From a virus, in the IMG/VR virus record IMGVR_UViG_3300028388_004914, positions 1-20,303 of that record: a DNA stretch of 20,303 nt; one strand, 5' to 3'. Under the pieces are notes generated by a model. That model was not told where the DNA came from and did no database searches. It saw only the letters and a list, made by a program, of their open reading frames with translations. Below, in pieces: positions 1-7,693 of this stretch; positions within the stretch are counted from its first letter, which is position 1; each line of letters opens with the position of its first letter. A program made the position numbers and the translations under genes.

Positions 1-624
1 TTGTTTTTGTACTATAATTTATTACAAAAAGATTTATTAAAAGATTTTACATATAGTTTTTTTAATATCTGGCCATATGGTAAAAAAGTTTACAATTGGG
101 ACGAAATGGCAGATGATTTATTAAAACTAGGAGTAAGTCACATTGACAAAAAAACAAAAAGATGGTTAAAGTCTTGTCCCCATGAGTTAGACGATGCTAA
201 CAATGTCCGTAATAAATGGTCAAATGTAACATATGATGCGATTAATTCTGCAGATATTCACATTATTGTAGAAACACATTTTGATCAATCAATGGGTAAT
301 AATTCTAATTATGATAGAATGCATGCTCCAACTAGCATTACGGAAAAAACATACAAAGCAATCGCATGTAAAAGACCTTTTTTTGCGTTTGCAACTCCGT
401 ATTTTTTAGAAGATTTAAAAAAATTAGGATTTAAAACGTTCCATCCTTATATTGACGAAACATACGATACGATAGAGGATAATTTCCAAAGGACACAATA
501 TATTGTGAAGGAAGTTAAAAGAATATGCAATCTTTCCGAAACAGATCGGAAACAATTATTACACAACGTATCATCAGTTGTTGAACATAATTACAATTTG
601 CTAAGAAAAAATCAAGATAAATAG
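1..624 (+). CDS. Glycosyltransferase-like protein, C-terminal part (5' end outside window)
   Basis: The reading frame is open from the left edge and the first codon is TTG with nothing visible upstream, so the gene most likely starts outside the window. About 207 residues are visible. The motif ITEKTYKAI (residues about 113-121), followed by a Pro-Phe, a GFKTF stretch and IDETYD (151-156), is the C-terminal signature of a family common in T4-like marine phages. It resembles the donor-binding end of GT10 fucosyltransferases, where a TEK motif occurs. Two further members lie at 1338 and 2979. The likely role is transfer of a sugar in the host cytoplasm, but donor and acceptor are unknown. The next gene starts 3 bases after the stop. 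The family assignment is by motif only; many relatives are annotated merely as hypothetical. Confidence 0.6.
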   Translation: MFLYYNLLQKDLLKDFTYSFFNIWPYGKKVYNWDEMADDLLKLGVSHIDKKTKRWLKSCPHELDDANNVRNKWSNVTYDAINSADIHIIVETHFDQSMGNNSNYDRMHAPTSITEKTYKAIACKRPFFAFATPYFLEDLKKLGFKTFHPYIDETYDTIEDNFQRTQYIVKEVKRICNLSETDRKQLLHNVSSVVEHNYNLLRKNQDK

Positions 625-627
625 TTC

Positions 628-1338
628 ATGCATGATATCATACACGACTTTTTTACAAATCTAAACGATATTCATAAACCTGCTGATTTATCAGAACCAT
701 TCAGCACAGGTAATCCAGTACCATTTATTATAATTGACAACTTCTTACCACAGGATGTATATAGACAAATCATTACACAGTTTTATGAAATATCCGACAA
801 TAACTATATGATATTTGAAAATAAGACAAGCAGAAGAAAAGAGTGTAGAAATATGTATCAAGCACCTCTTTTACAAACTCTTAGCCACTGTTTAAATGGA
901 TCCTTATTTATAAAATGGTTAGAACAAGTGTCTGACACTGAAAAACTAGTGCCTGATCCACATCTTAGGGGCGGCGGCTTCTGTAGAAGTCCTAGGGGAA
1001 CCTCATTGGGATTACATACTGATTTTAACTGGAATGATCAGATTGCTCTGAATAGAAAAATCAACATAATTTTCTATATGAATCAAAGCTGGAATGAGGA
1101 TTGGAACGGCCATTTAGAATTTTGGAACAATGACAGGACTCAGTGTTTACAAAAAATTTATCCCTATCCTAATAGATTAGCAATATGGTTATATGATATA
1201 AATCACGTTCACGGCCATCCTGAACCTATCATGTGTCCAGAAGATCTTTCAAGAGATAGCTTAATTCATTTTTATTATACCAGCAATGCCATTCCTGAAC
1301 ACGATCCAAGAAGATCATATTTTCCAGATGCAAAATAA
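628..1338 (+). CDS. 2OG-Fe(II) oxygenase, prolyl-hydroxylase-like
   Basis: The 236-residue protein carries the Fe(II) triad of the 2-oxoglutarate dioxygenase superfamily: His130-x-Asp132 (LHTDF) and a distal His195 in HVHGHP. Arg209 in SRDSLIHFYY probably binds the 2OG carboxylate. The order and spacing fit the prolyl-4-hydroxylase-like group that is frequent in cyanophages. Such enzymes hydroxylate a peptide or small-molecule carbon using O2 and 2OG. The gene lies between two glycosyltransferase-like genes, starts 3 bases after the first and shares a TAATG stop/start with the next, so it is probably co-transcribed and may act on the same substrate. No Shine-Dalgarno sequence is obvious before the ATG. 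Fold and chemistry are fairly sure; the substrate is unknown. Confidence 0.85.
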   Translation: MHDIIHDFFTNLNDIHKPADLSEPFSTGNPVPFIIIDNFLPQDVYRQIITQFYEISDNNYMIFENKTSRRKECRNMYQAPLLQTLSHCLNGSLFIKWLEQVSDTEKLVPDPHLRGGGFCRSPRGTSLGLHTDFNWNDQIALNRKINIIFYMNQSWNEDWNGHLEFWNNDRTQCLQKIYPYPNRLAIWLYDINHVHGHPEPIMCPEDLSRDSLIHFYYTSNAIPEHDPRRSYFPDAK

Positions 1339-2396
1339 TGAAAGCATTTATACTTTCACCTACACACTCACCTCATAACAAAAATATATATGAGTGGAAT
1401 ATTATAATTAAACAAATTAAATCTATAAATCCTGACACTATTATTATATACAGTCCAACGGAGTGTAGGTCAAAAGATATTTTTGAATATTTTTTAAGTC
1501 AAATAGAACCATATTTACAGGACTATAACAAACTTCTTTACATAGTTACGCCAAACAGTCACGGCGAATATATTACGGATAATATTGTTACCGAAATGTC
1601 ATATGGCAATCTTGTTAGTGTCTGGCCTGAATTTATAAATTATTCTTACAATAATACGATATTATCGAAAACAACTTGGAAATATATTTTTATAAATCTC
1701 AATAATAGATACGCAAAACACAGACATAGTTTAGTAGATAAAATTGTTGGTTACAAATTACAGCCTTTTGGTCTGATATCTCTAAACCAAGTTAATGATA
1801 GATACAAATTTCTTTATCACAACGGATCTAAGATTTTGCTAGACAAATCATATTCAAAGAATAATTATAAGGCAAAACTTTTTCCCGAAAATTATGAAAC
1901 TTGTTTTATGGATTTGGTTTCTGAAACACATGCAAAACCTAATGAGTATCATGTAACAGAAAAGACACTAAAACCTATAGCACATCTTAAACCGTTTTTG
2001 GTAAACACCTGTGCAAGATTTCACCAAACTCATCTCAGAGATTATTGGGGGTTCAAATTATACGATGAAATTTTTGACTATGAATTTGACGACATAGATG
2101 ACTTAGATCTGCGCCAACGATTTTTATTGAAAAACATACGTCGTCTTGCTAAAATGTCTAGCAAACAGTTAACGCAAGCACATCAACAAATTTTTCCAAA
2201 AATGCTGTATAATAAAAACAGGGCTACAGAAATTTTGCATGATAAAAATAAAATTGTTCCAGATTGCATGAAATTTTTATTTGAACCCGATAAACATACT
2301 ATACTTGGACCAACTTCAGAACGGCTTTATGATCTTATGTACGATATGGGTTGGACACATGGACAAAAAATAAACATAGAATCTATTGAGGTATAA
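1338..2396 (+). CDS. Glycosyltransferase-like protein with VTEKT motif
   Basis: 352 residues. The C-terminal half shows ETHAKPNEYHVTEKTLKPI (196-214), then a Lys-Pro-Phe and a GFKLYDE stretch. This is the same layout as in the genes at 1 and 2979. An N-terminal-half element with Asn-Asn-Arg followed by a basic His-Arg-His (about 121-130) matches the position of the LNRAHRSHR element in the 2979 protein. The family is typical of T4-like marine phages and resembles GT10-type transferases at its C-terminus. The start overlaps the preceding stop (TAATG). The three copies differ strongly outside the motif, so they are probably old paralogues or independent acquisitions with different acceptors, not a recent tandem duplication. 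The specificity cannot be read from the sequence. Confidence 0.6.
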   Translation: MKAFILSPTHSPHNKNIYEWNIIIKQIKSINPDTIIIYSPTECRSKDIFEYFLSQIEPYLQDYNKLLYIVTPNSHGEYITDNIVTEMSYGNLVSVWPEFINYSYNNTILSKTTWKYIFINLNNRYAKHRHSLVDKIVGYKLQPFGLISLNQVNDRYKFLYHNGSKILLDKSYSKNNYKAKLFPENYETCFMDLVSETHAKPNEYHVTEKTLKPIAHLKPFLVNTCARFHQTHLRDYWGFKLYDEIFDYEFDDIDDLDLRQRFLLKNIRRLAKMSSKQLTQAHQQIFPKMLYNKNRATEILHDKNKIVPDCMKFLFEPDKHTILGPTSERLYDLMYDMGWTHGQKINIESIEV

Positions 2397-2397
2397 C

Positions 2398-2982
2398 ATG
2401 GCAAATTTTCATCTTTATTCTGAAGCATATTTAGAGCAGATTCAATTTACAAAAAGTGACTTAATTGTAGAAATTGGTAGCGAAAATGGTGAAGGATCTA
2501 CTGCATACTTCGATGCCGTTGCAAAAGATAAACAGGTTGATTTTTATAGTGTGGATGTAGTAGATAATGCAAAAAACAAATGCAGTCATTTAGAACATAC
2601 AAATTGGGTAATTTGTGAATCGGGCTCGAAATGGGCAGACGAGCAGTTACCTTTGCTGGATAAAAAAATTAGACTATTGTATCTTGACAACTATGACTGG
2701 TTACACAATACAAAGAGTCCAGATCCAAAGATTGTTGCAGATTACAACAGCAGAGGCATAGCTGTGTCTAATTTAAGTTGCCAACAAGAACATTTATTGC
2801 AGATGATAAAATGCTTGCCGTATATGCATGATAATTCAATGATTATTTGTGATGATACGCCATTTCAGGAACACAGTGGGATTTATATTGGAAAGTGTGG
2901 TGCAGTTATACCTTATCTACTGTCGTACGGTTATGAGATTGTAAAGTCTGGTGACAACGGTGTTATACTTGTAAGAAAATGA
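2398..2982 (+). CDS. Class I SAM-dependent methyltransferase-like protein
   Basis: I chose the ATG at 2398 because GAGG (2388-2391) lies 6 bases upstream; a TTG at 2386 in the same frame is less likely. The resulting protein has 194 residues. Near the N-terminus is a glycine-rich SAM-binding loop, VEIGSENGEGST (24-35). It is followed by an acidic residue after strand 2 (SVDVV, Asp53), LYLDN (95-99) and a late ICDDTPF (150-156). The arrangement and short length fit the TylF/FkbM-like or Methyltransf_24-like O-methyltransferase group, which often methylates sugars. Its place between two glycosyltransferase-like genes supports sugar or glycan methylation, but this is inference. It overlaps the next gene by ATGA. 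Confidence 0.6.
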   Translation: MANFHLYSEAYLEQIQFTKSDLIVEIGSENGEGSTAYFDAVAKDKQVDFYSVDVVDNAKNKCSHLEHTNWVICESGSKWADEQLPLLDKKIRLLYLDNYDWLHNTKSPDPKIVADYNSRGIAVSNLSCQQEHLLQMIKCLPYMHDNSMIICDDTPFQEHSGIYIGKCGAVIPYLLSYGYEIVKSGDNGVILVRK

Positions 2983-4214
2983 TATTATATTTTGACGACA
3001 ACAATGCGGTAAATTTACACAATGTATCCCAAATAAAAAATGTGCGATCCTTAGACGAAGCTTTATTGCGATATTCTAATTCCAAATTTGAATTTAGATA
3101 TACAAAAAATTATACTCTGCCTGGACTATATCCTGTAGAAGTAAGCAAGCATTCTCATCTTTGGATTGACCAATACTACGATAACTCTGACAGTTTTAAT
3201 TTACTTAAGACTTTGCCTATGCATGTAATAAAGGCTGTGAAACAGCATAAAATTAGGATTGCAATAATAAGCATAGTTGAAGGTGATGATTTTGTTAAGG
3301 AAGACTTTGATGGATTTGCTAGCTTGCACAAAACCATAAATGATTTGAAACTTCCAAAGTTTTCAGTAATTATTGTTTCAGGTAACTTAAATTGTGCTGA
3401 TCAATATGCTGCTTGGTGTGCTAAGAAAAAAACAAGTCCAGTGATTGAATTTACGCACGGTATTGAATGGGACGGCGTGCCTTGGAAAGCACATCAAATC
3501 CGTAAACCCTTGGCATTTACTGCATTAACAAATGCAACAGCAAAATCTTTTAATAGTTTAAACCGAGCACATCGATCTCATAGAACAGATCATTTGTATA
3601 TGTTGTGTAATATTGCAAACTTTAAAGACTTATATGTAAGCGGAGGATCATATTTCGAAAATAACGAACTAAAATCAAAATATATAAATGTGGATGATAA
3701 TTCTTTTACGACAAAATTACAATCACAATATCCGAGAAGTGTTGATGTAGAATCATCTACAATATGTAATAATAATCCTGCGCATTCACTAAACACCAAA
3801 ATCTATGAAAATTCACTGCTTACTGTGGTAACAGAAAGTTCCTACGAAGGAAACGGCTGTTTTATCACAGAAAAAACCTTTAGACCTATTGCGGCCGGAC
3901 ATCCGTTTATCATTCTAGGTCAGCCAAATTTTGTTAATAAACTGCAATCTTTTGGGTTTGAAGCCAATTTCAAAGGGCTAGATTTAAGTTACGATAATAT
4001 CTTATGTGCGGAAAAACGATTCGTTGAATTTCATAAGACATTGAAGCACTGGTATGATTTACCTAGAAAACACAAGAATATTTTGATTCACGATGTATGG
4101 AAAGAGCAAATTCAGCACAATTTTGATTTATATAGAAAGTCAAATTTCAAAAAAATTATGTTTGATGAACTGTTGTGTAGTACAAAAGAGTATTTTAGAT
4201 TGACAGCACTTTAA
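2979..4214 (+). CDS. Glycosyltransferase-like protein with ITEKTFRPI motif
   Basis: The most complete of the three related proteins, at 411 residues. Two family elements are visible: LNRAHRSHR (194-202), a basic segment that precedes the second domain, and ESSYEGNGCFITEKTFRPI (286-304), followed by GHPFIILG and SFGFEAN. The second element is like the C-terminal nucleotide-sugar-binding half of GT10 and GT-B-type enzymes. No signal peptide or membrane segment is seen, so it probably acts in the cytoplasm. The start overlaps the previous stop as ATGA, which suggests coupled translation. A 20-base gap follows, the largest within the first 10 kb. Family membership is fairly secure by motif; the biochemical role is inferred. 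Confidence 0.65.
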   Translation: MILYFDDNNAVNLHNVSQIKNVRSLDEALLRYSNSKFEFRYTKNYTLPGLYPVEVSKHSHLWIDQYYDNSDSFNLLKTLPMHVIKAVKQHKIRIAIISIVEGDDFVKEDFDGFASLHKTINDLKLPKFSVIIVSGNLNCADQYAAWCAKKKTSPVIEFTHGIEWDGVPWKAHQIRKPLAFTALTNATAKSFNSLNRAHRSHRTDHLYMLCNIANFKDLYVSGGSYFENNELKSKYINVDDNSFTTKLQSQYPRSVDVESSTICNNNPAHSLNTKIYENSLLTVVTESSYEGNGCFITEKTFRPIAAGHPFIILGQPNFVNKLQSFGFEANFKGLDLSYDNILCAEKRFVEFHKTLKHWYDLPRKHKNILIHDVWKEQIQHNFDLYRKSNFKKIMFDELLCSTKEYFRLTAL

Positions 4215-4234
4215 ATCTAGTGTAGTATAAGATA

Positions 4235-5260
4235 ATGTATGATATTGTGTACTTTGGCCCACCCACGGACGAATGGTATAATCTTAAAAATAAATATCGC
4301 ACGGCTAAAATAGTCGACACTGTTGAAAAAGCCAAACAAGTTACATTCACCAAAATGTTCTGGTTGGTCTATCCTGATACTTATGTTTGTGATAGTTTTG
4401 ATTTTTCTTACACTGTACCGGACTGGGATCTACAGTACCATCATCTTTTTAAAAACGGAAAATTTTTTGATGGCATAGCGTTAATCAGCAAAAAAAATTT
4501 TCCGAGTAAAAATGAAATAATTTATAGATTTTATATACAGAAAAAAGAAATAGATATTGTTGCAAGTTGTCCAAAGCCATATGATGTTATTTTTATTTCT
4601 TATAACGAACCTAATGCTGATAAAAATTTTGAACTTTTACAAAACAAAATCCCTAGTGTTAAAAGGGTACATGGTATAAAAGGAATTCATAAAGCTCACG
4701 TAGCTGCGGCTGAACTAGCTACTACAGATATGTTTTATGTAGTAGACGGCGATGCTCAAATATACGACGATTTCCATTTTGACTATCAAATCCCCCAATA
4801 CGATATAAATGCAAAAAACACTGTGTATGTTTGGAAAAGCAAGAATCCTGTAAATGGTCTAGTATATGGCTATGGGGGTGTAAAATTACTTCCTAGAAAC
4901 ATGACTATAAATATGGACATTAGCAGCACAGACATGACAACAAGCATCGGATCATTTTTTAAGCCAATGGATGCAACAAGCAATCTTTCTGCATTTGCCA
5001 CAGACGAATTCAGTACCTGGAAGAGTGCTTTCAGAGAATGTGCTAAATTAGCTAGCAAAACAATTCAAGGACAAATAGATGAAGAGACAGAGCAACGCCT
5101 TAAAACTTGGACAACCGTGGGACAAGATCACAACTTTGGTGAATATGCAATTCGAGGTGCTAGGGCTGGTATGCAGTTTGGCATTTCTAATAAGTCTGAT
5201 ATATCATTAATAAATGATTTTGAGTGGTTATATGACAGATTTCAAACAGATTCCGTTTAA
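4235..5260 (+). CDS. GT-A-like glycosyltransferase
   Basis: 341 residues. The central region reads like a GT-A nucleotide-sugar transferase. A strand-rich start (DVIFISYNEPNADKN, about 117-131) leads to a helix and then MFYVVDGDAQ (166-175), where DGDA supplies the metal-binding DxD motif. After this come charged loops and a C-terminal acidic/His element (GQDHNFGEYA). Similar proteins with SYNEPNA and VDGDA motifs occur in T4-like cyanophages. The first 110 residues form a separate domain that I do not recognise. The 20-base gap before the ATG contains no clear ribosome binding site. The gene ends within the next gene (29-base overlap). Likely role: sugar transfer together with the TEKT proteins upstream. 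Confidence 0.6.
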   Translation: MYDIVYFGPPTDEWYNLKNKYRTAKIVDTVEKAKQVTFTKMFWLVYPDTYVCDSFDFSYTVPDWDLQYHHLFKNGKFFDGIALISKKNFPSKNEIIYRFYIQKKEIDIVASCPKPYDVIFISYNEPNADKNFELLQNKIPSVKRVHGIKGIHKAHVAAAELATTDMFYVVDGDAQIYDDFHFDYQIPQYDINAKNTVYVWKSKNPVNGLVYGYGGVKLLPRNMTINMDISSTDMTTSIGSFFKPMDATSNLSAFATDEFSTWKSAFRECAKLASKTIQGQIDEETEQRLKTWTTVGQDHNFGEYAIRGARAGMQFGISNKSDISLINDFEWLYDRFQTDSV

Positions 5261-6131
5261 AGATATTGTAAGATTTGGACAAAAAACTCTTCTAAAGAGC
5301 CATCTTTTCACAGTCTCTTGGATAACCACAAGATATTGTAATTATAACTGCTCATATTGCTGGCCTCATGCTAGATCTAGTGTTGTAGATAAAAAACCAC
5401 TAGAATTGTACCTAAACACTATGGATAGTATCAAGGCACAGGCTCGTGCTAATAATTTTACAGATTTTCACTTTAGCTTTAGCGGCGGTGAACCTACAGC
5501 AAACAAACATTGGTGGAATAAATTCGTTAAATATACTACCACATTGCAACGCAGAAGTATCACAGCAAGTTTTCATGATGAATTTGCCAACGAACAAGAG
5601 TTTGGAGATAAATGCCTTGCACTTATGGAAGGAGGCGTTTATATTACAATAAATCAAGTTATGGTACCTGAAAAGTTTGAAGAGCTGTATCAACGCCTTC
5701 GAAGATTTGCCGATAGGGGAATCAATATTACCCTCAAGCCACAATCTAACCCTACTGCCACAGCAGTAGTTGAAGGCTACACACAGGAACAAATCAACAT
5801 TATGCAAACGGGATTTCCGCAAAAAATCCACGAAAAAGAATTATTAAATGTAGAATTAATAGCCACTGATGGTAAAAAGTATTATATAGATCAAGCCGAG
5901 CGTCTCAATGCATTTGACTTCAATAAATTTAAAGGATGGGAATGTAACGCAGGTTTTCAAAGTTGTGTTGTAAAGAACGATATAGTGTGTCGAAGTTATT
6001 CTTGTCATGACGAACCACTTGGAAACATATATGATGGCTTTGAGTTGTTCAAAACACCTAAGTCCTGTATAACTCATAGTTGTGTAAGCAGTGCAGACAG
6101 TAAAATACCAAAGAAAAATGTGCGTATCTAA
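5232..6131 (+). CDS. Radical SAM protein with C-terminal auxiliary cysteines (1 of 7)
   Basis: I chose the ATG at 5232 (299 residues; GAGTGG a few bases upstream). An in-frame ATG at 5214 would overlap the previous gene further. Cys36-x3-Cys40-x2-Cys43 (CNYNCSYC) binds the radical-generating [4Fe-4S] cluster, and SGGEP (84-88) contacts SAM. The C-terminal 60 residues hold six cysteines (238, 245, 253, 258, 279, 284), in a GN-I-YDGF context like a SPASM or twitch domain, so at least one auxiliary cluster is likely. Enzymes of this layout modify peptides, proteins or small molecules by hydrogen abstraction. It is the first gene of the radical SAM block and overlaps the genes on both sides. The substrate is unknown. 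Confidence 0.85.
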   Translation: MTDFKQIPFKDIVRFGQKTLLKSHLFTVSWITTRYCNYNCSYCWPHARSSVVDKKPLELYLNTMDSIKAQARANNFTDFHFSFSGGEPTANKHWWNKFVKYTTTLQRRSITASFHDEFANEQEFGDKCLALMEGGVYITINQVMVPEKFEELYQRLRRFADRGINITLKPQSNPTATAVVEGYTQEQINIMQTGFPQKIHEKELLNVELIATDGKKYYIDQAERLNAFDFNKFKGWECNAGFQSCVVKNDIVCRSYSCHDEPLGNIYDGFELFKTPKSCITHSCVSSADSKIPKKNVRI

Positions 6132-6744
6132 ACTATTAGTATACAAAGCAGAAAGTTGGTCTGTGAAGAAGGCACAAGAGTTCCATAATAACTCTTTTCC
6201 TGGACATCCCAGTGAAGATTTAAAGTATATTTGGGAATCCCACGGAAATGATTGGTTATTGTATAGAGATTCAGATGCAAAATTGTTTGCAAATAACGGT
6301 GTTATATATAAAGTAAGTACAATGTCACGCAAAGAAGACTGGGAAGCACATCGAGCACTTTTTGATATCACTTCGATACCTATAGAAATACCAATAAAAT
6401 ACGAGGATTTAGGAAAATTTAAATACACGGTTGTTCAAAGGCCCTATAATGTATTAGGAATATCCTTATCAGAAACTGTCGTTAGTGGAAATTTGGATGA
6501 AAATTATTTACGACGTATGGTAGATAATCATAAATTATTATTTAAAGACTTATCAAAATTGGGAAAAGGATATCCAATCCCGCCAAAATGGTGTGATAGT
6601 GACGTTACTGGATTTTGGACTGATTTCAAATACTGGAAATATTCCAAAGAAGAATATGTGGAGTTTTATACGTGCAGTATAAATAAAATCTTAGAAAACT
6701 TTAATTTGAATTTTGATAAGGATGACATAAATTTATGGAACTAG
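6118..6744 (+). CDS. Unknown protein, possibly kinase-like N-lobe
   Basis: I take the ATG at 6118 (208 residues, 14-base overlap with the previous gene). A GTG at 6091 is an alternative that would overlap more. I do not recognise the family. Residues 50-105 run as a series of short strands with Tyr-Lys-Val (Lys65), then an acidic helix with Glu76, then VVQRP (105-109). This is loosely the order of a protein-kinase-like N-lobe (ATP-binding Lys, helix C Glu, hinge). A convincing catalytic HxD or DFG motif is not seen, so the resemblance may be chance. The C-terminal third is rich in aromatic residues (GFWTDFKYWKY). It sits between a radical SAM enzyme and an aminotransferase and has no signal peptide. 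Confidence 0.5.
   Translation: MCVSKLLVYKAESWSVKKAQEFHNNSFPGHPSEDLKYIWESHGNDWLLYRDSDAKLFANNGVIYKVSTMSRKEDWEAHRALFDITSIPIEIPIKYEDLGKFKYTVVQRPYNVLGISLSETVVSGNLDENYLRRMVDNHKLLFKDLSKLGKGYPIPPKWCDSDVTGFWTDFKYWKYSKEEYVEFYTCSINKILENFNLNFDKDDINLWN
6678..6685 (+). promoter_or_regulatory. Possible T4-type late promoter, inside a gene
   Basis: The exact octamer TATAAATA lies on the plus strand near the 3' end of the unknown gene at 6118, about 50 bases before the small gene at 6735. If used, transcription would start near 6691 and serve the small gene and the aminotransferase. In sequence this AT-rich a few chance matches per 20 kb are expected, so position is the only support. Confidence 0.2.
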
Positions 6745-6923
6745 TTGAATATAAAATGTTCAAAGACAATAAACTGGTTTATAGAAATACTTGTCCTGCC
6801 TTATTTTTTATAGGCATAGTTCCTGTGCTAGAAGTTGATTTATATGATTACATTGAGATAAAATATAAGGGTACAATAACAATATACTATGCAGATGGGA
6901 TTGTAAATAAATGGAAGCAATAA
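6735..6923 (+). CDS. Small unknown protein, 62 residues
   Basis: The ATG at 6735 overlaps the preceding stop by 10 bases, and the stop overlaps the start of the aminotransferase gene by 13 bases. This tight spacing argues that it is a real gene despite its size. The protein is rich in Ile, Val and Tyr, with alternating hydrophobic and polar residues (VLEVDLYDYIEIKYKGTITI, about 31-50) that suggest a small all-beta fold. There is one cysteine and no signal peptide. I do not recognise it. It lacks the leader/core look of a RiPP precursor (no Gly-Gly site, no Cys/Ser/Thr-rich end), but its position among modifying enzymes makes a carrier, substrate or recognition subunit possible. Confidence 0.5.
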   Translation: MELVEYKMFKDNKLVYRNTCPALFFIGIVPVLEVDLYDYIEIKYKGTITIYYADGIVNKWKQ

Positions 6924-7693
6924 TAAATTTATCACAAAATGTTTGTTACGATAAGCATTTGAAATTTGAACTAGATTACAATTCTTACGGTAAACACAGT
7001 GTATGCTTGGATATCCTCAAAAAACATTATCACTGTAATAATATTGATATTGGCTACGGAATAAGCGAACTAATATCCAGAATTATGTTTTTTTTCAAGC
7101 AGAATAACCTAAAACTTACAATTTGTAAGAATGCTTGGCCAGGATTTGCAGAAATGCAAAAGTCAATGGACGTATTATCAGGCAACGATGTATATTATCT
7201 AGTTAATCCTAGTGGTATCAATGGAGAACAACTGACAAAAAGCCAGGTGACCGATTTGGCAAAGCAATACAAGTATATTGTTGTGGACGAAGCATATGGA
7301 GATTTTTTTGAAAACTCCGTTATTGATTGTCGAACTAATAACATGATAATTCTAAAAACATTGTCTAAAAGTATCGCTAGTCCAGGTGTCAGGTTTGGGT
7401 GGTGTATTGCACCTACAGAAGTTATTGATACAATTTCAACTATCAGACCACGAAGTTGCACAGTTGGCGGAATACAAGATCAATTAGAAGCAATGTTAGC
7501 AGAGATACCTAATCATGTAAAACGCATGATTGAAACTAGAAACTTTTTAGAAAGTAACTATAATTGCACAAAAAGCTACGGAAATTATGTTTTGTTCAAC
7601 ACCCCTAACAAATATACAGAGAAATTTATCTGCAAACAGATAGGAAATCATTACAGAATGGCTCTGGTTGACATGGATACATTAAATGAGTGA
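6911..7693 (+). CDS. HisC-like PLP aminotransferase, shortened
   Basis: The 260-residue protein has the core of a fold-type I class I/II aminotransferase near histidinol-phosphate aminotransferase. Features are NPSG (99-102), VVDEAYG (124-130, Asp126 pairing with the PLP nitrogen), TLSKS (150-154, Lys153 forming the Schiff base) and GVRFGW (159-164, Arg161 binding phosphate). The family is usually about 350 residues. Here the N-terminal arm is short, and the protein stops after a segment like that before the last strand-helix unit of the small domain, so the usual substrate-carboxylate arginine region is reduced. All core catalytic residues are present. It would move an amino group to or from an alpha-keto acid or keto sugar. 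It overlaps both neighbours, the next radical SAM gene by 8 bases. Confidence 0.8.
   Translation: MEAIINLSQNVCYDKHLKFELDYNSYGKHSVCLDILKKHYHCNNIDIGYGISELISRIMFFFKQNNLKLTICKNAWPGFAEMQKSMDVLSGNDVYYLVNPSGINGEQLTKSQVTDLAKQYKYIVVDEAYGDFFENSVIDCRTNNMIILKTLSKSIASPGVRFGWCIAPTEVIDTISTIRPRSCTVGGIQDQLEAMLAEIPNHVKRMIETRNFLESNYNCTKSYGNYVLFNTPNKYTEKFICKQIGNHYRMALVDMDTLNE

Noticed and set aside
905-912. Exact TATAAATA on the minus strand
   Set aside because: It lies inside the oxygenase gene at 628 and faces no minus-strand gene; chance matches are expected in sequence this rich in A and T.
6735-6923. RiPP precursor peptide for the radical SAM enzymes
   Set aside because: The 62-residue protein is beta-rich throughout, with no leader/core split, no Gly-Gly site and no Cys-, Ser- or Thr-rich end. 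I also found no PqqD-like recognition domain or exporter in the window.
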